The notes beneath the pieces were generated by a model. The model was not told the DNA's origin. It saw only the letters and a list, made by a program, of their open reading frames with translations, and searched no databases. A stretch of DNA of 34,094 bases from NCBI GenBank assembly GCA_030038015.1, contig JASHPR010000444.1, positions 1 to 34,094 of the forward strand. Direction: 5' to 3'. Each line of letters starts with the position of its first letter. Within the stretch, counting starts at the first letter, position 1. The position numbers and the translations under genes are program-made. This DNA is from Streptosporangiaceae bacterium. Lineage in GTDB: Bacteria; Actinomycetota; Actinomycetes; Streptosporangiales; Streptosporangiaceae. Shown here one piece after another: positions 9,765 through 17,385 of this stretch.

Positions 9765-11249
9765 TCAGGCCGATGCTGGGGCGCGCACCGGCTCCGTCGG
9801 CATGAACAGCGCGATGACCAGGCCGGCCAACGCGAAAACGGTGAGCGCGGCGAGCGCGGCGGCGAACGGCTTCCCCTCGGGCAGCCTGGCGGACACCAGG
9901 ATCGATCCGGCCAGCGCCGTGCCCAGAGAGGATCCCAGGTTTGAGGCGCTGCGCCCCAGGCCGGAGATGTCGCCCTGGTCGGCATCGGGGAAGCTGGACT
10001 GGACGACGTTGGTGGACGAGGTCAGCATGACGCCGACCCCGATGCCGAAGAGCAGCAGGCCCGGCACCCAGGTGAGGACGCCGGAGTGCGCCCTGACCAG
10101 CGCCAGCAGCAAGATCATGCCGATCGTGGTCGCCGCGAAGCCGGCCGCGATCAAAGATCGCTGCGGATGACGCTTGGCGAGCCTGTCGGCGGCCGCGGCG
10201 GCGGCCAGGATCCCGATCGTGGCCGGGGTGAGCACCAGGCCGGTCTGGATCGCGCTGTCACCGTTGATCTTCTGCAGGTAGACGGAGAGCACGAAGAACG
10301 AGCCCTGCAGGACGAGCCACTGGATGAGCTGCGTCCCCAGCCCCAGGTTGGCCGTGCGGCTGCGGAACAGCCGGAGCGAGAGCAGGGCATCCCTGCCCTT
10401 CCGCTCGGCGGACCGGATGTGCCGGAAGAAGAAGAACAGCAGCAGCGCGCCGATGGCCACGAACAGCCAGACCGGCGAGATGCTGCCCTTCGGTATCACG
10501 ACCGTGCCCGCGATGGAGAAGTTCTGGCGCGCGACCAGGAAGCCGTATGTACGGGACTGCAGCACGCCGAGCACGACAAAGAACAGGCCGGCGGCCGACA
10601 GGAACGCCCCCCCGAGGTCGAAGCGCGGCCTCCGCCCGGGCCTCGCGGGTTCGGTGATCCTGCGGGCGAGCACGATGATCCACGCCACCGCCAGGACCTG
10701 CAGCCCGAACGACGCGCGCCAGCTGATCGCGCTGGTCACGAAGCCGCCGATCAGCGGCCCGGCGGCGGCACCCAGGCCGCCCGCGCCGCTGACCACGCCG
10801 AAATACCTGGCCCGCGACGTGACGTCGGGGAAGGTGACGGTCACCAGGATGTAGATCGGCGGGATCATCAGCGCCGAGCCCACGCCCTCGAGCAGCGAGT
10901 ACCCGGTGATCAGCAGCCCAAGCCCCGTCGCCAGCGCTGCCAGCAGCGCCCCGGCGCCATAGACGATCATTCCGGCGAGGAAGCATCGCTTGCGTCCCCA
11001 GATGTCAGTCAGCTTGCTGCCGGGGATCATCAGCGACGCCATCGTGAGCGTGAACAGCGTGATCGCCGTCTGCACGCCGGATACGGTCGTCCCCAGGTCC
11101 TTGGCGATCGCGCTGATCGCCACGTTCATGTTCGTGGCCGCGTAACTGGCGATGAACTGCGCCAGCGCCAGCGGGAGGATCATCCTCCGGGCCGCTGCCG
11201 GTGACTCGGTCACCGGGCCAGGCTGCCGAGCCGGCACGGGCACGGTCAT
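9765..11249 (-). CDS. MFS transporter (DHA2-like)
   Basis: Multiple TM helices, 'GSKLTDIWGRKRCFLAG' motif; start MTVPVPARQ chosen at 11249. Confidence 0.88.
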   Translation of the reverse strand: MTVPVPARQPGPVTESPAAARRMILPLALAQFIASYAATNMNVAISAIAKDLGTTVSGVQTAITLFTLTMASLMIPGSKLTDIWGRKRCFLAGMIVYGAGALLAALATGLGLLITGYSLLEGVGSALMIPPIYILVTVTFPDVTSRARYFGVVSGAGGLGAAAGPLIGGFVTSAISWRASFGLQVLAVAWIIVLARRITEPARPGRRPRFDLGGAFLSAAGLFFVVLGVLQSRTYGFLVARQNFSIAGTVVIPKGSISPVWLFVAIGALLLFFFFRHIRSAERKGRDALLSLRLFRSRTANLGLGTQLIQWLVLQGSFFVLSVYLQKINGDSAIQTGLVLTPATIGILAAAAAADRLAKRHPQRSLIAAGFAATTIGMILLLALVRAHSGVLTWVPGLLLFGIGVGVMLTSSTNVVQSSFPDADQGDISGLGRSASNLGSSLGTALAGSILVSARLPEGKPFAAALAALTVFALAGLVIALFMPTEPVRAPASA

Positions 11250-11383
11250 CACCCACCCCGGGTGGACCAGCCGCAGGATACTAACCCTTTTGCCGGACTC
11301 CAGCCCCGCCGGCGGTGTGTAATCTGTGACTGCCGCGACGACGGGGGTGCACGGGGCACGCGAGCCTGATGGCCCCGTGAGCA

Positions 11384-12547
11384 ATGGGGGTGGATCCGGC
11401 TATCCGGTCCAGGACGTACGTGTTCCTGCTGACGCTGCCGTTCTTGATGATGGCAGGGGTCGGTGTCGTCCGGTGCACCATCGGGCCGGGCTGGGGCCTG
11501 CTGCCGCTGCTGGTCGTGGGCCCCGCGGCGGCGGCCGCGGTGGGCGGGCTGGCCCTGACCCTGGGCGCCGGCGCGGTGGCGGTGGCCGAATGCCTGCTGT
11601 TCGCCATGGACATGTACCCGGATGTCCGGCCGGCCGGGGTCGCCTTGTTCGCCGCGGTCGGCGTCACGGCGGTCGGCGCCGCGGCCTGCCGGGTGCGGGA
11701 GCGCCGCGAGCGTGAGCTGGCGCAGGTGCGGGTCGTCGCCGAGGCAGCGCAGCAGGTGCTGCTGCGGCCGGTGCCGCGCCAGGTCGGCTCGGTGGCCATG
11801 GCGGTGCGCTACCTGTCGGCGTCCTCGGGCGCGCGGGTCGGCGGCGACCTGTACGAGGTCGTGGCGACGCGCGACCGCCTGCGCCTGATCGTGGGCGACG
11901 TGGAGGGCAAGGGCCTGCCCGCCATCCAGTCGGCGGCGGTGGTGCTCGGGGTGTTCCGCGAAGCCGCGCATGACGACATCGGGCTCGCCGGGATCGTCGA
12001 CAGGATCGAGACCAGCCTGGCCCGCGAACTCGGCGACGAGCAGTTCGTGACCGCCATCCTCGCCGACGTCGCCGTGCACGGCACCAAGATGCACCTGCTC
12101 AGCTGCGGCCACCCCGCGCCGCTGCTGCTCGGGGCGCCCGGGCCGCGGTTCGTCGGCCCCGACGAGGGCAGCCTCCCCCTCGGGCTCGGGCAGCTCACCG
12201 GCGCGCCGCGGGTCCCGCTCACGGTCCCGTTCGGGCCCGGCGACCGGGTCCTCTTCTACACCGACGGGGCGACCGAGGCCAGGAACAGGGCAGGCGACTT
12301 CTTCCCCCTGGCCGAGTGCGACTCGCTGCGCGGCGGGCCAGGCCACGCCGCGCTGGGCGATCCCGCCGCGCTGGTTGACCGGCTCAGCGACGAGGTCGTG
12401 CGGCACGTCGGCCACGCGCCGGACGATGACATAGCGCTGCTGCTGGCCTGCCGCCTCGCCACGCCGGCCGGCCAGGGAGCCAGGCCGCCGGACTCCGGGC
12501 AAGTACACTCCGGGTTATGGAGGGCGAGTTCAGCTGGCTCGTGCTGA
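11384..12547 (+). CDS. SpoIIE/RsbU-type PP2C protein phosphatase with N-terminal TM region
   Basis: 'GARVGGDLYEVV', 'LIVGDVEGKGLPA', 'SCGHPAPLLL', 'GDRVLFYTDGATEARN'. Confidence 0.88.
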   Translation: MGVDPAIRSRTYVFLLTLPFLMMAGVGVVRCTIGPGWGLLPLLVVGPAAAAAVGGLALTLGAGAVAVAECLLFAMDMYPDVRPAGVALFAAVGVTAVGAAACRVRERRERELAQVRVVAEAAQQVLLRPVPRQVGSVAMAVRYLSASSGARVGGDLYEVVATRDRLRLIVGDVEGKGLPAIQSAAVVLGVFREAAHDDIGLAGIVDRIETSLARELGDEQFVTAILADVAVHGTKMHLLSCGHPAPLLLGAPGPRFVGPDEGSLPLGLGQLTGAPRVPLTVPFGPGDRVLFYTDGATEARNRAGDFFPLAECDSLRGGPGHAALGDPAALVDRLSDEVVRHVGHAPDDDIALLLACRLATPAGQGARPPDSGQVHSGLWRASSAGSC

Positions 12548-12666
12548 TCGCGGCTTTTGCGGCGGTGACGGTGTTCTGCGGGCTATTGGCGGCCAGGCTC
12601 CTGCGCATCGGATCGGGCACCGGAGGGCGGGCCGGGAACGCGGGGCGGACCGGGGAGGCGGAGTGA
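12517..12666 (+). CDS. 49-aa small single-TM protein
   Basis: ATG 12517: MEGEFSWLVLIAAFAAVTVFCGLLAARLLRIGSGTGGRAGNAGRTGEAE*; TACACT 7 nt upstream of start; stop overlaps next GTG (GTGA). Confidence 0.6.
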   Translation: MEGEFSWLVLIAAFAAVTVFCGLLAARLLRIGSGTGGRAGNAGRTGEAE

Positions 12667-13193
12667 GCGAGCCGGAGCAGAGCCCGGCCACGGGGCGGCC
12701 CGGCGCCGGGCACCCGGCCGAGCATCCCGCGCTGGCCCCGGTGCGCTTCCTGCTCGGCCACTGGGAGGGCGCCGGGGTCGTCGGCTACCCGACGATCGAG
12801 AGCGCCAGGTTCGGCCAGGAGATCACGTTCAGCCACAACGGCAAGCCGTTCCTGATCTACACCAGCCGCACCTGGCTGCTGGACGAGGAAGGGCAGATCG
12901 GCAGGCCGCTCGCCATGGAGACCGGCTTCTGGCGGCCGCAGCCGCATGATGAGCTTGAAGTGCTGCTGGTGCACCCGACCGGGATCTGCGAGATTTACCT
13001 GGGTCAGGTGACCGGCACGAAGATCGAGATGGCGACCGACGCCGTGGTGCGGACCTCGACGGCAAAGGAGGTCACGGCGGGCCACCGGCTTTACGGCCTG
13101 GTCGGCGCCGACCTCGCCTATGCCTACGACATGGCCGCGGTCGGCCAGCCGCTGCAGGCGCACGCATCGGCCCAGCTCAAGCGCGTCGGCTAG
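12663..13193 (+). CDS. FABP-like / nitrobindin family heme-binding beta-barrel protein
   Basis: 'PVRFLLGHWEGAGVVGYPTIESARFGQEITFSHNGKPFLIYTSRTW'. Confidence 0.88.
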   Translation: MSEPEQSPATGRPGAGHPAEHPALAPVRFLLGHWEGAGVVGYPTIESARFGQEITFSHNGKPFLIYTSRTWLLDEEGQIGRPLAMETGFWRPQPHDELEVLLVHPTGICEIYLGQVTGTKIEMATDAVVRTSTAKEVTAGHRLYGLVGADLAYAYDMAAVGQPLQAHASAQLKRVG

Positions 13194-13375
13194 GGCCCCG
13201 CACCCGACACTGACTGGCCGCGTGGCCGCCATTTAACGCCCACGTGCCCGCGCAGCTTGAGGCGCAGGCGGCGCTGTACCGGAGCCTGCTGGCCGGGCGC
13301 AGCAAGTGGCCACTTTCAGCCACACGCGGCCCACGTGCATGATCTCGACGTCGCGGCAGCGGCACCTGCGGCCGG

Positions 13376-13567
13376 TCATGCGTCGCCGTCTGCCTTGGCT
13401 AGCATCGCGGCCAGCTCGTCAAGCGTAAGCGCCGCGTAACACTCGCCCACGCCATGACCCCACTCATCGCGATGCTGAGCCTCATAGCCGAAGCCGTCGA
13501 ATCCGATCCTCACGACGTAGCTGGGGTGGTCTTGGATGAAGCGGCCGACGTTGAGGTCATAGTCCAT
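13376..13567 (-). CDS. Hypothetical 63-aa protein
   Basis: Plausible composition; TAGGTT-N6-ATG leaderless-type promoter; divergent from the GntR gene. Confidence 0.5.
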   Translation of the reverse strand: MDYDLNVGRFIQDHPSYVVRIGFDGFGYEAQHRDEWGHGVGECYAALTLDELAAMLAKADGDA

Positions 13568-13617
13568 GAGGTCAACCTAGGTCATGCACATGCTTAAACA
13601 AGCCTAGACAGTCATGA

Positions 13618-13645
13618 ACGGTTAACTAAGATCACCCACGGTTAA
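13618..13645. promoter_or_regulatory. Direct repeat ACGGTTAA x2 in the divergent intergenic region, candidate GntR operator
   Basis: ACGGTTAA occurs twice about 20 bp apart between the divergent 13567(-) and 13650(+) starts. Confidence 0.4.
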
Positions 13646-13649
13646 GGTC

Positions 13650-13898
13650 ATGATCGTGATTGACCCGACCGGTCCGATCGCGCCGTACCGGCAGCTGGCA
13701 AGCATCCTGCGCAGGCGGATCGCTGACGGTACCCTGCCGGCTGGCGCCAGGATCACGGAGTCGGACATCACCGAGGAGTTCGAGGTGGCTCGCAACACTG
13801 CGCGGCGCGCTCTGGCGATCCTGCGTGATGAGGGGTTGGTCTACACCATGCCGCAGCGCGGGAGCTACGTCGGGCAGGGTCCGCCCGAAGAAGGGTAG
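13650..13898 (+). CDS. Minimal GntR-family wHTH regulator without an effector domain
   Basis: 'PIAPYRQLASILRRRIADGTLPAGARITESDITEEFEVARNTARRALAILRDEGLVYTMPQRGSYV'. Confidence 0.88.
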   Translation: MIVIDPTGPIAPYRQLASILRRRIADGTLPAGARITESDITEEFEVARNTARRALAILRDEGLVYTMPQRGSYVGQGPPEEG

Positions 13899-14091
13899 GC
13901 CTAGTGCCCTCCGCGCTCATCCCGCCTTCACGAGGCAGCCAGGCGACACGTACGCGCTTGGCCGGCCAGCCAGCCTCCCGGCCACCGAACCCGGCGCTTC
14001 CAGCCCGCATGCCGGGGTCACCGGAGCACGGCGTCCTGCCACCAGCTGAGTTTCTTTACGCAGCTCTGGCTGACACGCGGCCTGCTTCCTG

Positions 14092-14152
14092 ACCCGAACG
14101 CGAGCTGTAGCCACCGGACGCATAGCGGCGCCGTTCGGGTGTTCCGGTGGCT
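14092..14152. repeat. Interleaved inverted repeats (A-B-A'-B'), candidate pseudoknot, switch or protein/recombination site
   Basis: ACCCGAACG (14092-14100)/CGTTCGGGT (14132-14140); AGCCACCGGA (14109-14118)/TCCGGTGGCT (14143-14152); both perfect. Confidence 0.6.
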
Positions 14153-14329
14153 TGCTACCGGGCGGCTGCAGCCGTCACCGGCCCATCCGCGCATCCGCGG
14201 GCTGGGCGCATCCAGTGCTGCCGCCGTGGACCCATCCGGGCAGCTGAAGGCTGCGCTTCCGGATGCCGCCGCCGGCCGGGTGCCAGCCGCCCGGTGCGTA
14301 CCAGCACCGCCGCCAGCAGCGGTGACATG

Positions 14330-14363
14330 CCAAGAATAAAGACCCCCGGGCGCCTCCCGGGGT
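14330..14363 (-). terminator. Intrinsic terminator (minus strand)
   Basis: ACCCCGGG-AGGCG-CCCGGGGGT followed by CTTTATTCTT. Confidence 0.65.
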
Positions 14364-14690
14364 GGCTCACCAGAACCGGCCAGGAACCGCGGTGCGCCGA
14401 GAGGTGCGACGCGGCGCTCCTCTCACTGCGTTCCGCGAGACCGGAGGTGGAACCCACCACGGGGACCGGCTGGACAAGGCCGGCCAGCCCGGGGGTCCGG
14501 TGTCTGCCGTGTATTAGCCGGCCGCCGCTTGCGGCGCCCAGGCCCGCGACCGCGGTCACCCTGCGGTGCGGCCTGTGCCTGGCCGGTGCGCGCCCCGCTG
14601 GCATGCGGGGTGCTACACGGGACGGCGGCTAGCTGACAGCCACCTCGCGAGTCCGACATCTATGCATACTGTTGGACCACCTCCTTTCCC
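14332..14690 (-). ncRNA. Candidate small RNA / leader transcript with near-perfect SD and 12-codon ORF
   Basis: Minus strand: AAAGGAGGTGGTCC (14687-14674), ATG at 14667 encoding MHRCRTREVAVS*, several GC hairpins, intrinsic terminator at end. Confidence 0.5.
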
Positions 14691-14855
14691 GCGTTAGCCA
14701 GAACGCTATGTCACGGCGCGCCGTGGAGGCAAGCGCGTTATCTGCGCGGCGCTGCGGCGGCGGTCTGCTCGGCGCTGCGGCGGCGGGCAGCGGGTCACCT
14801 GGCGCGGCGCTGCGGCGGTTGGGCAATGCCTGCCAGGCTCACCTAGACTCGGCTC

Positions 14856-15299
14856 ATGTCGCAGACGTGGGACGCCGCGCTGCGGGCCAGGGGCTATCGG
14901 GTCACCCCTCAGCGCCAGCTCGTCCTCGAGGCCGTCACCAAGCTGGATCACGCCTCTCCCGAGGAGATCTTCGCCGAGGTGCACCAGAAGGCCACGGGCG
15001 TCAACGTCTCGACGATCTACCGCACGCTCGAGCTGCTCGAGCAGCTTGGCCTGGTGACCCACACCCACCTGGGGCACGGGGCGCCCCGCTACCACCTCGC
15101 GGCCGAGGCGCAGCACGTGCACCTGGTCTGCCGGGACTGCGGCCGGGTGACCGAGCTGGCCCCGGATGCCGCGCAGCCACTGGTCACCGCGCTGGACGAG
15201 GAGCACGGGTTCGAGACCGACGTGGGGCACCTCACCGTGTTCGGCACCTGCCGCGACTGCCGCCGGACGCGCCCAGGCCCCGGCGCCACGAGCGCATAA
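14856..15299 (+). CDS. Fur family transcriptional regulator
   Basis: 'RVTPQRQLVLEAV', 'SPEEIFAEVHQKATGVNVSTIYRTLELLEQLGLV', 'HVHLVCRDCGRV', C-terminal CxxC 'FGTCRDCRR'. Confidence 0.95.
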   Translation: MSQTWDAALRARGYRVTPQRQLVLEAVTKLDHASPEEIFAEVHQKATGVNVSTIYRTLELLEQLGLVTHTHLGHGAPRYHLAAEAQHVHLVCRDCGRVTELAPDAAQPLVTALDEEHGFETDVGHLTVFGTCRDCRRTRPGPGATSA

Positions 15300-15308
15300 C
15301 CTGACGGC

Positions 15309-16358
15309 ATGCAGAGCGCACAGGAGCAGAGCCCGCTGCTGGCCGTGCCGGGGGCGGTGCCCGCCGAGGGGCCGGACGCCGGCGTGGCCGCGCATTACGG
15401 GGATCCCTTCGCCGAACAGCGGGCGCTGTCACGTTCCCTGGGCCTGGTCGACCGGTCGCACCGGGGCGTGATCAGGATCACCGGCCAGGACCGGCTGTCC
15501 TGGCTGCACAGCCTGACCACCCAGCACCTGGAGAGCCTGACGCCGGGCAGCACGGCCGAGGCGCTGATCCTGAGCCCGAACGGGCACATCGAGCACCACC
15601 TGATCCTCACCGACGACGGCACGCAGCTATGGGCGCACGTCGAGCCGCACACCGCTGGCCCGCTGCTCGCGTTCCTCGAGTCGATGCGGTTCATGCTCCG
15701 CGTCGAGCCCGCCGACGTCACGGCCGACTATGCGGTGCTGACGCTCATGGGGCCGGACGCCGGCCCGGCCTCCGCGGCTGTGCAGGCGGCCGCCGCGACG
15801 GACGCGTTCGGAACGGACCTGATCGTCGGCAGGCAGCAGCTCGCCGAGGCCGCCGCTGGCCTGCGGCACCGGGGCGCCGTGCTCGCCGGGATGTGGGCCT
15901 TTGAGGCGCTGCGGATCGCGGCCAAGCGGCCGAGGTTCGGGCTGGACACCGACCACCGGACGATCCCGCACGAGGTGGGCTGGATCGAGACCGCCGTGCA
16001 CCTGAGCAAGGGCTGCTACCGAGGCCAGGAGACCGTCGCCCGGGTGCATAACCTCGGCCACCCGCCGCGCCGCCTGGTCCTGCTGCTGCTGGACGGCAGC
16101 GAGGAGCGGCTGCCCAGCCACGGCGACCCGGTCACCCTGGACGGCGCCAGCGTGGGTTTCGTCGGTTCGGCCGCGCGGCACTACGAGCTCGGGCCGATTG
16201 CGCTTGCCCTGGTTAAGCGGACGGTCCCGGTCGGCGTGACGCTGCTGGCCGCCGGCATCCCCGCCGCCCAGGAGGTCATCGTGCCGCCGGACGCCGGCGC
16301 CAACGTCACTGTGACGCTCCGGCGCGGGCCCGGCGACCTGACGCGTTCGCGCGAGTAG
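15309..16358 (+). CDS. YgfZ/GcvT-like folate-binding protein
   Basis: 'LSWLHSLTTQHLESL...EALILSPNGHIEHHL', signature 'KGCYRGQETVARV'. Confidence 0.92.
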   Translation: MQSAQEQSPLLAVPGAVPAEGPDAGVAAHYGDPFAEQRALSRSLGLVDRSHRGVIRITGQDRLSWLHSLTTQHLESLTPGSTAEALILSPNGHIEHHLILTDDGTQLWAHVEPHTAGPLLAFLESMRFMLRVEPADVTADYAVLTLMGPDAGPASAAVQAAAATDAFGTDLIVGRQQLAEAAAGLRHRGAVLAGMWAFEALRIAAKRPRFGLDTDHRTIPHEVGWIETAVHLSKGCYRGQETVARVHNLGHPPRRLVLLLLDGSEERLPSHGDPVTLDGASVGFVGSAARHYELGPIALALVKRTVPVGVTLLAAGIPAAQEVIVPPDAGANVTVTLRRGPGDLTRSRE

Positions 16359-16410
16359 CCTGGCCCGCAGGGACAACGCCGTTCCGCCGTGCCCAGGAGG
16401 TCGCCCGCCC

Positions 16411-17346
16411 GTGCTGCGCCGTGTGCTGCTGGCCGCATCAGCCAGCGAACAGGTCCGCAGGATCGTCACCACGGCCCCGGTGAGCCGTGGCGTCGTCGCC
16501 AGGTTCGTGGCCGGCGACAGCGCCGACGACGCCCTCGCGGTAACCCGCAGGCTGCTGGACGACGGCTTGCTGGTCACCCTCGACTACCTGGGCGAGGACA
16601 CCGTCGACCCGCAGCAGGCCGCCGCCGTGACCGACGAGTACGTGCGGCTGCTGGGGCTGCTGCAGGCCGGCGGCATGTCCGCCGGCGGCGCGGCCGAGGT
16701 GTCGGTGAAGCCCACGGCGGTCGGGCTGGACCTGGCCGAGCACGCCGAGAAGACCGCACGCGAGAACATCGCCAGGATCTGCGCCGCGGCCAGGGATGCC
16801 GGCACGACGGTCACGCTCGACGCTGAGGACTGCACCACGGTCGAGCCTGCGCTGCGCATCCTCGGTCAGCTCCGCGCCGAGTTCCCCGACCTTGGCTGCG
16901 TGATCCAGTCCTACCTGCGGCGCAGCCCTGAGGACTGCCGGACGCTCGCGGCCCCCGGATCGCGGGTCCGGTTGTGCAAGGGCGCGTACGACGCCGCGCC
17001 CGGGATCGCGTTCCAGGCGCATGCCGACGTCGACCGGTGCTATGCCCGCTGCCTGCGGGTGCTCATGGACGGGCCCGGCTACCCGATGATCGCCACCCAC
17101 GACCCGCGGCTGATCACCATCGCCGGCCAGCGGGCCAGGGCGGCGGGCCGCGGCGCCTCGAGCTTCGAGTACCAGATGCTGTACGGCATCCGGCCCGGGG
17201 AGCAGCTCCGCCTGGCCCGCGAGGGCGCCCGGGTGCGCGTCTACGTCCCCTACGGCAGCGACTGGTACGGCTACCTGGTCCGGCGGCTCGCCGAACGGCC
17301 GGCGAACCTGATCTTCTTCCTCCGCTCCCTTGCCTCGCGCGGCTGA
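16411..17346 (+). CDS. Proline dehydrogenase (monofunctional)
   Basis: 'VSVKPTAVGLDL', 'TLDAEDCTTVEPALRIL', 'CVIQSYLRRSPEDC', 'RLCKGAYD', 'ATHDPRLI', 'FEYQMLYGIRPGEQ', 'VRVYVPYGSDWYGYLVRRLAER'; SD AGGAGG. Confidence 0.93.
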   Translation: MLRRVLLAASASEQVRRIVTTAPVSRGVVARFVAGDSADDALAVTRRLLDDGLLVTLDYLGEDTVDPQQAAAVTDEYVRLLGLLQAGGMSAGGAAEVSVKPTAVGLDLAEHAEKTARENIARICAAARDAGTTVTLDAEDCTTVEPALRILGQLRAEFPDLGCVIQSYLRRSPEDCRTLAAPGSRVRLCKGAYDAAPGIAFQAHADVDRCYARCLRVLMDGPGYPMIATHDPRLITIAGQRARAAGRGASSFEYQMLYGIRPGEQLRLAREGARVRVYVPYGSDWYGYLVRRLAERPANLIFFLRSLASRG

Positions 17347-17385
17347 GCGGCCCGGGGCCTCCCGGTGCCTTGTAGGCTCCGTGAG

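Noticed and set aside
14209-14238. Recurring CATCCG-like hexamers (14184-14238) as iterons
   Set aside because: Short, irregularly spaced, GC-biased; not distinguishable from chance by eye.
14147-14632. ORF 14147-14632 (+) and neighbouring overlapping ORFs
   Set aside because: No domain, no SD or promoter, overlaps the structured minus-strand candidate; probably non-coding.
14674-14690. Plus-strand GGACCACCTCCTTTCC resembles the 3' end of 16S rRNA
   Set aside because: No other 16S sequence upstream; better explained as a near-perfect Shine-Dalgarno on the minus strand.
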